Translations under genes and position numbers: made by a program
Part shown: piece by piece, positions 39,797-48,169 of the stretch
Numbering within the stretch: the stretch's first letter is position 1
How the letters are laid out: each line of letters begins with the position of its first letter
Assembly (NCBI RefSeq): GCF_024519285.1
Contig: NZ_JAMZCY010000001.1
Span: forward strand, 310,001-374,000
DNA length: 64,000 nucleotides
Reading direction: 5' to 3'
Source of the DNA: Cohnella sp. WQ 127256
GTDB taxonomy: Bacteria; Bacillota; Bacilli; Paenibacillales; Paenibacillaceae
Notes under the pieces: model-generated
The model's input: only the letters and a program-made list of their open reading frames with translations
Databases searched by the model: none
What the model was told of the DNA's origin: nothing

Positions 39797-39820
39797 ACGT
39801 CGAAGAGAGGATGAAGCATC

Positions 39821-41008
39821 ATGGAGAAAGCATTAGAAGGCATTAAAGTCCTGGACTTCACACATTTGTTGCAGGGACCATTCGCAACGCAAATGCTAGG
39901 CGATTTGGGAGCAGATGTGATTAAAGTGGAACGCAAAGATAGCGGTGACAGCTATCGTCAATGGTCGTTTTTGAAATATTGGGTGGGTGGGACGGAATCA
40001 CCCTGTTTTCTAGCCTTTAATCGAAATAAACGTTCGTTGGCGCTAAACCTGAAATCCCAAGAAGCCAAAGAAATTATTTATAAATTGGTCGCGGAATGTG
40101 ACTTTGTCATTGAGAACTTCCGTCCGGGAGTGATGGATAAGCTCGGCTTCGGATTCGAGGATTTCAAAAAAATCAACCCTCGAATCATTTACTGCTCAAG
40201 CACCGGCTACGGACAGGATGGCCCTTACGTTGACAGACCTGGTCAAGATTTAATGATTCAAGCGCTTAGCGGCTTGACAACGCTAACCGGACGCAAGGAT
40301 GCAGATCCAACACCGCTAGGTACGGGCATAGCTGACCAATTAGGCGCTTATAACATCGTATATGGATTACTTTCTGCCCTCTATTACAGAGAGCGGTCTG
40401 GCAAAGGCCAGAAAATCGAAATCAATCTGTTCCAATGTCTGATTACCCATCAGCTTCAGGAATTTGCAGTCACACTTAATTCCGGCAAGCTATTCGATCG
40501 TCCGATGTCGGGTATCGCCCATCCCGGACAGTCAGCTCCTTTCGGCATCTACCAGACTTCTGACGGCTATATGTGCATTTCAGTGAATCCGATTCCGGTA
40601 CTAGCAGAAGTGCTAGGTGACGAAGGGTTGAACGACTACGACAATCCCGATACGTTGTACGATAAGAGGGATGAAGTGTTTTTCCGAATTCAGGCGAGCG
40701 TTGTCAAACAATCGACTGCTTATTGGGTGGAGAAAATGCTGGAGCGGGATATGTGGGTATCCGAGGTGAAAAACCATCTCGAGGTTGAACAGGATCCACA
40801 AGCCGTTCACCTTCAAGCTTTTACAACATATGAGCACCCCACCGCAGGTGAAGTGAAAACGGTCAATATTCCGGTTAAGTTCAGCGAAACGCCTGGAGAA
40901 ATTCTTCGCCATCCTCCACTCGTCGGAGAGCACAACGAGGAAATCTTGAAGGAGCTAGGGTATGGTGGCGATCTGATTTCCGAGATGAAGCGAAATGGGG
41001 TCATCTAA
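39821..41008 (+). CDS. Class III CoA-transferase (CaiB/BaiF family)
   Basis: This 395-residue protein has the N-terminal CoA-binding segment DFTHLLQGPFATQMLGDLGA and a catalytic Asp in GQDLMIQ. The GTGIAD and Ser/Gly-rich loops complete the interlocked-dimer fold. It moves CoA between carboxylic acids. GAGAGGATG precedes the start. With the crotonase it suggests activation of an acid as CoA ester followed by hydration. Confidence 0.92.
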   Translation: MEKALEGIKVLDFTHLLQGPFATQMLGDLGADVIKVERKDSGDSYRQWSFLKYWVGGTESPCFLAFNRNKRSLALNLKSQEAKEIIYKLVAECDFVIENFRPGVMDKLGFGFEDFKKINPRIIYCSSTGYGQDGPYVDRPGQDLMIQALSGLTTLTGRKDADPTPLGTGIADQLGAYNIVYGLLSALYYRERSGKGQKIEINLFQCLITHQLQEFAVTLNSGKLFDRPMSGIAHPGQSAPFGIYQTSDGYMCISVNPIPVLAEVLGDEGLNDYDNPDTLYDKRDEVFFRIQASVVKQSTAYWVEKMLERDMWVSEVKNHLEVEQDPQAVHLQAFTTYEHPTAGEVKTVNIPVKFSETPGEILRHPPLVGEHNEEILKELGYGGDLISEMKRNGVI

Positions 41009-41009
41009 G

Positions 41010-42173
41010 ATGATTAACTTGAGGGGCATGACGTGGAATCATGAGCGCGGATACGCTCCGCTTCTTCTAGCCTCCGAGAAGTTTCATGAGCGGAATCCAA
41101 ATGTGAATTTGACTTGGGATCGTCGATCTTTAAAAGATTTTGGAGACTACCCGGTAGATTTACTTGCCAAGGAATACGACATCCTATTGATTGATCATCC
41201 CCATGTCGGGATTAGCTCCTCGCAAGGCGTCTTGATTCCGCTTGACGAATGGATGCCGACCGAGTTTTTGGCAGATCAGCAGGCGAACAGCGTTGGACCA
41301 AGCCATATGAGCTACAATTGGGGCGGTCACCAATGGGCGCTTGCGGTGGATGCCGCGGCGCAGGTAGCTTCTTATCGACCGGATTTGTTGGCGGAGCGTA
41401 AGCTGCCCACGAATTGGGGGGAAGTTCATGAATGGGCTTTATCCCTTCCGCATAACCGTCGAATCGGCTGGCCTCTCTGTCCGACGGATGCGATGTGCAG
41501 CTTCTTGTCGTTATGCGCGAATATCGGGGGAAAGACATTTTTCAATGAAGCTGAAGGGATTCCACAGGAGGTCGGGGAAGCTGCATTGGAGATCATGCTT
41601 GATCTTCTCCCCATGCTCCATGAATCTTCACTGGCCTCAAATCCCATCCAGATGTACGACTTGATGTCATCTTCTGATGAGATCGTCTATGTGCCACTTG
41701 CCTTTGGATATACCAACTACGCTCGCAAATCATATGCCGGCAATCGCTTGCGGTTTGCCGACGTTCCTTCAACGAAGGGCAAGGCTGAGAATGCACTGCT
41801 TGGAGGTGTAGGAATGGCGGTTTCGGCGCTGTCGAAGTATGTTCTCCAAGCCGTCGAGTTTACGATGTTCGCCGCCAGTTCTCACGTTCAGAGCACGATT
41901 TATTACGAAGCCGGTGGACAACCCGGACATGCGTCGGCATGGACGGATACGAAAGTGAACGAAGATTGCGGTGATTTTTTCGAGGCGACAAGATGTACGC
42001 TTGAGCATAGCTACATGAGACCTAGAAACCATACCTTTCCTTCCTATCAAGAACAAGCTGGAGTTGTGCTACATGAAGCACTTAGTCGTTCATTGGTGAA
42101 GCGAACGGAGTCCGTTTCCACTATCGTTAAGGAATTAAACCATTTGTACCTTAACCTTCTACATAAAGAATAA
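41010..42173 (+). CDS. Solute-binding-protein-like protein without signal peptide
   Basis: This 387-residue protein is built like a family 1 ABC solute-binding protein (RGMTWNHERGYAPLLLASEK, LLIDHPHVG, an AVDAAAQVASYRPDLLAE hinge segment, LLGGVGMAVS). It begins directly with the mature fold, with no signal peptide, lipobox or membrane segment. An alternative ATG at 40995 adds only five residues and overlaps the transferase stop. It should therefore be cytoplasmic. No permeases are next to it. It may bind a sugar or CoA-linked intermediate, or act as a sensor or chaperone for the operon enzymes. Confidence 0.8.
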   Translation: MINLRGMTWNHERGYAPLLLASEKFHERNPNVNLTWDRRSLKDFGDYPVDLLAKEYDILLIDHPHVGISSSQGVLIPLDEWMPTEFLADQQANSVGPSHMSYNWGGHQWALAVDAAAQVASYRPDLLAERKLPTNWGEVHEWALSLPHNRRIGWPLCPTDAMCSFLSLCANIGGKTFFNEAEGIPQEVGEAALEIMLDLLPMLHESSLASNPIQMYDLMSSSDEIVYVPLAFGYTNYARKSYAGNRLRFADVPSTKGKAENALLGGVGMAVSALSKYVLQAVEFTMFAASSHVQSTIYYEAGGQPGHASAWTDTKVNEDCGDFFEATRCTLEHSYMRPRNHTFPSYQEQAGVVLHEALSRSLVKRTESVSTIVKELNHLYLNLLHKE

Positions 42174-42204
42174 GTTTTATCGATTTGTATAAGGAATAAG
42201 GGGC

Positions 42205-42325
42205 TATCCCTAAAGCTAATGCGAAAAATTTTGATATGCTCCCCAAACAGTAGACAGGTGAAATAATAAAACCCGCTACCGATAGGGGAGCAATTTCTAT
42301 GTACTAAAGTAAACTTAATGCTGCT
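42205..42325. other. Possible insertion-sequence end remnant
   Basis: TGCTCCCC and GGGGAGCA form an 8-bp inverted pair about 44 bases apart. A GTAGACAGGTGAAATAATA stretch lies between them, and a GGGGAGC-like ribosome binding site is followed by ATG and an immediate stop. The layout recalls the left end of an IS3-type element with its orfA start destroyed. No transposase remains. This is a weak call. Confidence 0.3.
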
Positions 42326-42329
42326 GAGA

Positions 42330-42460
42330 AATTTCGTCTATCGATCGGCCATGAATATCGATGGGTAAGATATGTTCCTTCTAGGAGAACATTGTCATCG
42401 GACCTACGGAGCCATAGGTGGGAACTAGTATACGACCGCCAGGTGGCACTTGCATGATAA
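42330..42460 (-). pseudogene. Decayed fragment of DUF4380-like gene
   Basis: Two blocks resemble the gene at 17282-18334 at the nucleotide level. One contains CATCGATGGGTAAG-like sequence. The other runs from GAGAACATTGTCATCGGAC through CAGGTGGCACTTGCATGAT. About 300 bases present between them in the intact gene are missing, and no frame is open across the stretch. It is a remnant of a second, recently duplicated copy. Confidence 0.7.
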
Positions 42461-42510
42461 GCAAATTCAGCCAAATCTTTGATTTTTGTCGTCCTAGAAA
42501 GAGACAGATA

Positions 42511-43434
42511 CTACACGGACTTAAACACCTGCGCAGGCAACCCTTTTACGCCAGGGATATATTTGAACAAGCTCCCCGCAAGAGGCTCCATCTGAAGCTG
42601 TTCCTCACTTAGCCCCACTCGTGCTGATGTAATATAGAGCTCATCTAGATGCTCACCACCGAAGCAGCAAGAGGTCACTTGCGATACCGGCAATTCAACC
42701 TGCTCCAGACATTCACCGGTCAGAGGGTTCCAACGGCTAATGCAATTGCCGCCCCAATGGGCAACCCACAGCATGCCTTCCACATCTATTGTCATACCAT
42801 CCGGATAGCCCTGTTCTTGTGGAATCCTAACAGCGGGTTGTCGGTTGCTGATCCTTCCGGTCACAGAGTCGTAATTAAAGCGATCAATTCTCCGTGTGGC
42901 TGTATCTATATAGTACATAACGGTGTCATCCAGACTCCAGCTAATCCCATTGGAGCAACCGATTTCCGTGAGCTGTTGAATTACGGTGCCATCTCCGTCC
43001 AGACGGTAAAGCGACCCTGCCGGAACACTGCCACGCTTGGGCATCGTTCCCGCCCAGAACCGTCCAGATGAATCGCACTTGCCGTCATTGAATCGATTGT
43101 CTTGAAGATCCGATTCAGGGTCTATGATCAGTTCGAGATTTTGGTTCTGTAGATCCAGATAGTAAAAGCCATGCTCAAGAGCACACACCATTCTTCCATC
43201 TTCTGCAGGTACAATTGCACCAATGCGCTGTCCGATAGGAATAACCTGATGATCTCCAGACTCAGGAGTATGAAAGTTAACTAGCATAGCCTCAATATCA
43301 ACCCAAACGATTTGCTTACGATCGGGTAGCCACAAGGGGCCTTCACCAAGCAGCGATTTGACATCGCCAACGACTTCTAACCGATTTGTCAACGGAAGCT
43401 CTCCCCTAGAAATGATATAAATCCCCTTTTTCAT
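42511..43434 (-). CDS. SMP-30/gluconolactonase family lactonase
   Basis: This six-bladed propeller of up to 307 residues probably hydrolyses a sugar lactone. Divalent metal ligands are visible in LLGEGPLW (Glu), GCSNGISWS (Asn) and GYPDGMTID (Asp). The ATG at 43434 is 12 bases after the FAH gene stop, with GGAGG rather far away. A TTG near 43392 with AGGGGAG 8 bases upstream fits the family N-terminus better and may be the real start. It is co-transcribed with the FAH-type gene. Confidence 0.88.
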   Translation of the reverse strand: MKKGIYIISRGELPLTNRLEVVGDVKSLLGEGPLWLPDRKQIVWVDIEAMLVNFHTPESGDHQVIPIGQRIGAIVPAEDGRMVCALEHGFYYLDLQNQNLELIIDPESDLQDNRFNDGKCDSSGRFWAGTMPKRGSVPAGSLYRLDGDGTVIQQLTEIGCSNGISWSLDDTVMYYIDTATRRIDRFNYDSVTGRISNRQPAVRIPQEQGYPDGMTIDVEGMLWVAHWGGNCISRWNPLTGECLEQVELPVSQVTSCCFGGEHLDELYITSARVGLSEEQLQMEPLAGSLFKYIPGVKGLPAQVFKSV

Positions 43435-43446
43435 TAGACTTACAAG

Positions 43447-44346
43447 TTAGACCTCCGCGATAAACCGATTCGTTAATGAACCTAGCTTCTCGATTTCAAT
43501 CGTCACGACATCCCCGTCTTTCAAGTAAACCTGTCGCTCTGGTGGATAACCCATCACGACCCCTTCTGGCGTTCCAGTAAGAATAATATCTCCCGGTAAC
43601 AACGTGAAATGTTGAGAAATGTAGCTTATGATTTCAGCACAACTAAAAATCATATCGCTCGTATTGGAATGTTGACGGTTCTCGCCATTCACAAACGATT
43701 TAATCGTAAGGTCGTTCGGATTGTCGACTTCGTCCGCCGTTACAAGATAAGGACCCAAAGGCGAGAACCCATCACAGGTTTTGCCAAGCAACCATTGCGC
43801 AGTCCGCAACTGCAAATCTCGTGCGGACAAATCATTCGCGTTGCAATAGCCGAATACATAATTCAGTGCATCCTCTTCGGACACATCTTTTGCTTTATTT
43901 CCGATGACCATGACAAGCTCGGCTTCATAATCTACCTTCTGCGTGACTCGCGGAATCACAATTTGTTCCTCATTCGCGGCCAATGAATTATTAAATTTGT
44001 TAAATAAGATCGGATACTGCGGAATGAGCGAATTCGTTTCTTCCGCATGCTTGCGATAGTTGAGCCCGACGCAAATGATTTTACCTGGATTCGTCACGCA
44101 GGGGCCGAATTGAAGACTCGCTTCATCCAGCCAGTAATTGGATGTCTCTGAGGGAGAAGACGCCAGCTCAACCAACCTACTAAGTACTTGGATTGCCGAT
44201 GAACCCTGTTCGATCACTTCTTGAATCGTAAGGGGGACATCCTTCAACAACAATTGCTTCGCTGCAGAAGCAACATCCAGTACACCTTTGTCCATTCGAA
44301 TGCCTAATCGGTAGTGTTGATCTTCTTTAAAGGTCAGCAGTTTCAT
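43447..44346 (-). CDS. Fumarylacetoacetate hydrolase family protein
   Basis: This 299-residue paralogue of the enzyme at 23257-24126 keeps the same core (IICVGLNYRKHAEE, VDYEAELVMVIG, GDIILTGTPEGV). It probably cleaves a diketo or acylpyruvate-type acid. It is first gene of a two-gene operon divergent from the NagA-like gene. The perfect TGAAAC palindrome at 44410-44425 lies 64 bases upstream of its start, so the IclR regulator probably controls it as well. Confidence 0.9.
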   Translation of the reverse strand: MKLLTFKEDQHYRLGIRMDKGVLDVASAAKQLLLKDVPLTIQEVIEQGSSAIQVLSRLVELASSPSETSNYWLDEASLQFGPCVTNPGKIICVGLNYRKHAEETNSLIPQYPILFNKFNNSLAANEEQIVIPRVTQKVDYEAELVMVIGNKAKDVSEEDALNYVFGYCNANDLSARDLQLRTAQWLLGKTCDGFSPLGPYLVTADEVDNPNDLTIKSFVNGENRQHSNTSDMIFSCAEIISYISQHFTLLPGDIILTGTPEGVVMGYPPERQVYLKDGDVVTIEIEKLGSLTNRFIAEV

Positions 44347-44375
44347 CGTTAGACTCCTTTGCCTGTAAAATACGG

Positions 44376-44404
44376 TTTACAAATGAATGGTAATTCACTA
44401 TTAT
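44376..44404 (+). promoter_or_regulatory. Sigma-A promoter of NagA-like gene
   Basis: -35 TTTACA (44376-44381), 17-base spacer, -10 TATTAT (44399-44404). Confidence 0.65.
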
Positions 44405-44409
44405 CTAAT

Positions 44410-44425
44410 TGAAACACAAGTTTCA
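44410..44425 (+). promoter_or_regulatory. IclR/KdgR-type operator 1
   Basis: TGAAACACAAGTTTCA is a perfect 6-bp inverted repeat with a 4-base centre. It resembles the known operator of KdgR, an IclR-family repressor. It begins 5 bases after the -10, so a bound repressor would cover the transcription start. Confidence 0.75.
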
Positions 44426-44490
44426 TTTTGTGGCAATACACGATTGGGGCAATTGATCAGGTAGGTATAAAAGATCGGAGAGGATAACCG

Positions 44491-45636
44491 ATGGGTGACA
44501 TGCTGTTAATAAATGGAACAGTAGTGGGGCGTGATAGGTTGATCCCGAATGGATTTGTACATATTTGTGACGGTAAAATCAAGGCATTCGGGGAGCAAGG
44601 TGAGATTCCTGAAATCACACCCGACATGGAAGTCATCGACACATGTGGGGCTTACATTGCGCCGGGTTTCGTCGACATCCATTGTCACGGGGGTGGTGGG
44701 GTGTGGTCGTTTCACCAACCGTACGAATTTGCAGTTGCCCATCTCCTGCACGGGACGACGAGTATTCTTCCGACCTTAACTTATAACGAAAGCCGTGAAG
44801 AGACACGGCAGGGTGTACTGGAAATAAAGAATGCAATTTATTCCGATGCACCTTATCGTTCTGCGATCGTTGGCATTCATCTAGAAGGTCCTTATATTAA
44901 TAAAAAATACGGCGCAGTTACTTCTCCGATCAGGCCTGTCGACCCAGAGGAGTATAATGAGCTGCTGAGTTTGGCGGGAGAAGAGATTAAGCTTTGGACG
45001 TTAGCTCCTGAGCTTGACGGTCAATACGAGTTTGCCATAGCTGCTGCGCGATACGGTATTGCTTTGTCCGTCGGTCATTCGGAGGCGACTGCTGAACAAA
45101 TATATCGATTAGTGCCCCTTGGACTGCAAGTCGGCTGCCACTGTACGAACGCAAGCGGCACGACCCCAAGCCCATCCAGTTTTCTCGGTACACGGGAGGT
45201 GGGGGTGGATGAAGCTGTGCTTGTTCATGACGATCTCTATGCAGAGGTCATCCCCGACAAGCTGGGTATTCATGTGCGCCCACTGATGCTCAAGCTGATC
45301 CATAAGACAAAGGGGACGGACCGAGTCATTATTATTACCGATGGCATGCCCGACTCAGGGTTGGCTGACCCTGACGAACCTGATGTTAATTACAACTATA
45401 AGGGTGCTCTGGCTGGGAGTAAGCTGACCATGGACGGTGCAGTTCGTAACATGATGAAGCATGCAAGCGTCGGGATTGTGGATGCTTTCCGAATGAGCGC
45501 TACGAATCCGGCAGTTGTTATTGGTATGGAACATGAAATTGGAAGCATCGAGCAGGGGAAATGGGCGAACATCATTCTCGTGGACGAAGAGATTCATGTG
45601 CAGGCAGTCATTTTACGAGGAGAAATGATCAAATAA
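44491..45636 (+). CDS. N-acetylglucosamine-6-phosphate deacetylase-like amidohydrolase
   Basis: This 381-residue metal-dependent amidohydrolase has His64 and His66 in DIHCHGGGG, the metal-binding Glu in HLEGPYI, His in VGHSEA, the HCTNAS segment and the catalytic Asp in ITDGMPDSG. These are hallmarks of NagA. No kinase for N-acetylhexosamine or NagB isomerase is nearby, so its substrate may be a different N-acetylated sugar or an unphosphorylated one. GGAGAGG precedes the ATG. Confidence 0.85.
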   Translation: MGDMLLINGTVVGRDRLIPNGFVHICDGKIKAFGEQGEIPEITPDMEVIDTCGAYIAPGFVDIHCHGGGGVWSFHQPYEFAVAHLLHGTTSILPTLTYNESREETRQGVLEIKNAIYSDAPYRSAIVGIHLEGPYINKKYGAVTSPIRPVDPEEYNELLSLAGEEIKLWTLAPELDGQYEFAIAAARYGIALSVGHSEATAEQIYRLVPLGLQVGCHCTNASGTTPSPSSFLGTREVGVDEAVLVHDDLYAEVIPDKLGIHVRPLMLKLIHKTKGTDRVIIITDGMPDSGLADPDEPDVNYNYKGALAGSKLTMDGAVRNMMKHASVGIVDAFRMSATNPAVVIGMEHEIGSIEQGKWANIILVDEEIHVQAVILRGEMIK

Positions 45637-45662
45637 AGCTATTCATATTTGTTAACTTATGA

Positions 45663-45668
45663 TATATT
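45663..45668 (+). promoter_or_regulatory. -10 of GSA-aminomutase-like gene promoter
   Basis: TATATT at 45663-45668 has only a weak -35 (TATTCA) 17 bases upstream at 45640-45645. Its position 6 bases before operator 2 matches the arrangement at the two better promoters. Confidence 0.45.
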
Positions 45669-45674
45669 ACTTAA

Positions 45675-45701
45675 TGAAACCAGTGTACCACAATGTGAAA
45701 C
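45675..45701 (+). promoter_or_regulatory. IclR/KdgR-type operator 2
   Basis: TGAAACCAGTGTACCA is an imperfect version of the operator 1 palindrome. A further TGAAAC half-site begins 21 bases from the first. Operator 3 has exactly this layout, including the CCAC between the half-sites. Confidence 0.7.
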
Positions 45702-45780
45702 TTAGATAAGTAAGAAAAACAAGCTATTGCGATTGGTTTGTTCCATCGTCGTCAATCCATCATGTTGGGAGAAGGATGAT

Positions 45781-47103
45781 ATGGCTATCTATCACTATGA
45801 ACAATCCACAAGGAAGTTTGCGGAGTCGCGCCAATTTCTTGCGCAAGGGGTTGCTAGCTCACTGCGCGCAGCAATGAAACCGATCCCCCTATTCGCTGAA
45901 TCTGCATCGGGAGCGCGAATTCGAGATGTCGACGGCAATGAATACATCGATTATCTGCTCGCCTATGGACCTTCGATTCTTGGCCATTCCCATCCTGCTC
46001 TGGTTGAAAGCGTATACGAGGCAATGACCAAAGGCGCAAGCTATGGTTTGCAGCATGAGGGGGAAATCCAACTCGCGCGCCGTTTAACGGAACTGTTGCC
46101 GTGCGCCGAATCGATCGCTCTCAGCGGCTCAGGCACAGAAGCTGTAATGCTCGCCCTGCGACTCGCCCGAGCTCATACGGGAAAACGAAAAATTGTGCGA
46201 TTTCACGGACATTATCATGGCTGGTCAGACACCATTTTCACCTCGTTCCCAAGCTCCGATATGATACAGACGTCCACTTCCTCTGAGGAATATAAGGAGG
46301 AACAATCGCTTCCAGGAACAGGGGGGCAGAGTGACATTGCTCTTACAGAAGTCATTTTGCTACCATGGAACGATACGATTCTGCTAGAGCGCACGCTCCG
46401 AGAAGGCAAAGACCAGATCGCTGCTGTCATTTCCGAGCCAGTCATGTGTAACTCGGGTTGTATATTGCCTGCGCCTGGTTATCTGGAGAAGATGCGCGAG
46501 CTGACGAGCGAACTCGGCATCGTCATGATTTTGGACGAAGTCATTACCGGATTCCGTGTCGCCTTGAATGGTGCTCATGGTCGTTTCGCGATCATGCCCG
46601 ATCTCGTTACAGTTGGTAAAGCTCTAGGTGGAGGAATTGCCGTTAGTGCCGTCGGCGGCAAACAATCCATTATGTCGTTACTTGAGACAGGCGCGGTTAG
46701 TCACCTGGGCACTTTAAACGGTAATCGGGTTGCTACCTCTGCTGCCCTAGCCACCTTGAAAGTTCTTTCTGATAATGAGGGGGCTATTTACGAACGGATG
46801 GAATCCATATCCCGCAGGATAGTCGAGGGTATTCGAGATCTCCTTAGCAAGAAAGGGATAGACGGTATCGTGAATCAGATCGGTCCTGTCTTCCACATGA
46901 TGTTCACGCAAGAAAAACATGTCGAGAACTTCGAAGCTTTTAACAATCGTGATGCGTCAGCCTACTCGACATTCGCCGAAAGGATGCTTGAAGAGGGGGT
47001 GCTACTACGTCCGAATGGACTTTGGTACGTATCGGCGGTGCACAGTGAACAAGAAGTGAAGGAAACACTGGCTGCCGTTGATCGGGCGCTCGATCGGATA
47101 TGA
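45781..47103 (+). CDS. Glutamate-1-semialdehyde aminomutase-like class III aminotransferase
   Basis: This is 440 residues from the ATG at 45781 with GGGAGAAGG before it. It is a PLP enzyme of fold type I with SGSGTEAVMLALRLAR, HGHYHGWSD, the Asp of LDEVITGFR and the PLP Lys in TVGKALGGG. It most resembles GSA aminomutases, but there are no other heme genes here. It shares an IclR-type operator with sugar genes and lies 32 bases before the IclR gene, so it probably moves or removes the amino group of an amino-sugar-derived compound. Confidence 0.88.
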   Translation: MAIYHYEQSTRKFAESRQFLAQGVASSLRAAMKPIPLFAESASGARIRDVDGNEYIDYLLAYGPSILGHSHPALVESVYEAMTKGASYGLQHEGEIQLARRLTELLPCAESIALSGSGTEAVMLALRLARAHTGKRKIVRFHGHYHGWSDTIFTSFPSSDMIQTSTSSEEYKEEQSLPGTGGQSDIALTEVILLPWNDTILLERTLREGKDQIAAVISEPVMCNSGCILPAPGYLEKMRELTSELGIVMILDEVITGFRVALNGAHGRFAIMPDLVTVGKALGGGIAVSAVGGKQSIMSLLETGAVSHLGTLNGNRVATSAALATLKVLSDNEGAIYERMESISRRIVEGIRDLLSKKGIDGIVNQIGPVFHMMFTQEKHVENFEAFNNRDASAYSTFAERMLEEGVLLRPNGLWYVSAVHSEQEVKETLAAVDRALDRI

Positions 47104-47135
47104 GGCCGAAATACTCAAATGGATAAGGAGACTCA

Positions 47136-47939
47136 ATGAAGGAAATGGAAGAAAAACAGGAACGGTACACGATTCAATCTATCGACAAGGCGTTGGATTT
47201 AATTGAGCTACTGTCGGAGCATGGATCGATGAGCCTTATTGAATTAACGGATATGCTCAATCAACCAAAGTCGTCGACATACCGAATCATTTTGACATTG
47301 GAAAATCGGGGATTCATCAGTCGCAGCGACGAGGACGGAAAATATTGTTTGGGTTACAAGCAATTGATCATCACGAAAAACTTGTTGGAGCGGAATAATA
47401 TCCGATCGGCGTCCTTGCTGGAAATGAAAAAGCTGTCGGACATATATGGCGACACGGTTAACCTCGGTGTCTTAATCGACGGTGAAATTATGTATGTTGA
47501 GATCATTGAAAGCACTCATGCCTTGAGAATGACGGATTCCGTAGGATCGAGATCTCCGTTCCATGCTACTGCAATGGGAAAAGCGATTACTGCCCATTTG
47601 CCGGAACGGGTTGTGCAAGAACTACTGGATCGCCATGGACTGCCCCCTGTAACTGAGCAGACCATTTCAACTCCCGAACGGTTCAAGGAGGAGCTAGAGA
47701 AGGTGCGCAGAAATGGTTATGCCCTGGATAATCAGGAGATTGTTGAAGGAGCCCATTGTGTAGCGGCACCTATATTCGGTATGTTTGGCAATGTGTACGG
47801 TGCCATTAGCCTTTCTGGTCCGATGCATCGCTATACCGATGACAAAATCCCAGGAATCGCCGAACACGTCGCTGCGGCTGCATCTGCAATCTCTCTTAAA
47901 TTAGGCAATGCTGCTGCAGCTGTTGCACTGGATGAGTGA
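47136..47939 (+). CDS. IclR family transcriptional regulator
   Basis: This 267-residue regulator has an N-terminal winged helix (about 12-75, with SLIELTDMLNQPKSSTYRII) and a C-terminal effector domain (about 85-255) with SRSPFHATAMGKA and GAHCVAAPIF, typical of IclR/KdgR proteins binding small acids. AAGGAG precedes the ATG. It is last gene of the aminomutase unit and, by position and operator type, the likely repressor acting at the three TGAAAC operators around it. Confidence 0.92.
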   Translation: MKEMEEKQERYTIQSIDKALDLIELLSEHGSMSLIELTDMLNQPKSSTYRIILTLENRGFISRSDEDGKYCLGYKQLIITKNLLERNNIRSASLLEMKKLSDIYGDTVNLGVLIDGEIMYVEIIESTHALRMTDSVGSRSPFHATAMGKAITAHLPERVVQELLDRHGLPPVTEQTISTPERFKEELEKVRRNGYALDNQEIVEGAHCVAAPIFGMFGNVYGAISLSGPMHRYTDDKIPGIAEHVAAAASAISLKLGNAAAAVALDE

Positions 47940-47995
47940 AGCTTTTTAAGCGAGAGCAGTATTAAATATAACAAAATAGAACCAATACCCCATGG

Positions 47996-48037
47996 AAACC
48001 AAGCGACTTGTTGTACCTCGTCTGCTTGGTTTTTTTA
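47996..48037 (+). terminator. Terminator after IclR gene
   Basis: AAACCAAGC pairs with GCTTGGTTT, followed by six further T residues. Confidence 0.88.
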
Positions 48038-48074
48038 TACCTTAATGTACTCAAGTGAGGTTTAAAAAAACTCG

Positions 48075-48102
48075 TTTACAAATTAAACCATTATGCTATA
48101 AT
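48075..48102 (+). promoter_or_regulatory. Sigma-A promoter of third transporter operon
   Basis: -35 TTTACA (48075-48080), 16-base spacer, -10 TATAAT (48097-48102). Confidence 0.8.
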
Positions 48103-48107
48103 ACAAA

Positions 48108-48134
48108 TGAAACATATGTGCCACGTATTGAAAC
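48108..48134 (+). promoter_or_regulatory. IclR/KdgR-type operator 3
   Basis: TGAAACATATGTGCCA begins 5 bases after the -10. A second TGAAAC begins 21 bases from the first, as in operator 2. It should place the transporter and downstream enzymes under the IclR regulator. Confidence 0.72.
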
Positions 48135-48169
48135 CGTGATTACAAGGGAGAACAGAGGAGGATTTTCGT

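Noticed and set aside
45781..47103. Heme biosynthesis gene hemL
   Set aside because: The fold and motifs fit, but no other heme gene is nearby and the promoter carries the IclR-type operator of the sugar regulon, so a catabolic paralogue is more likely.
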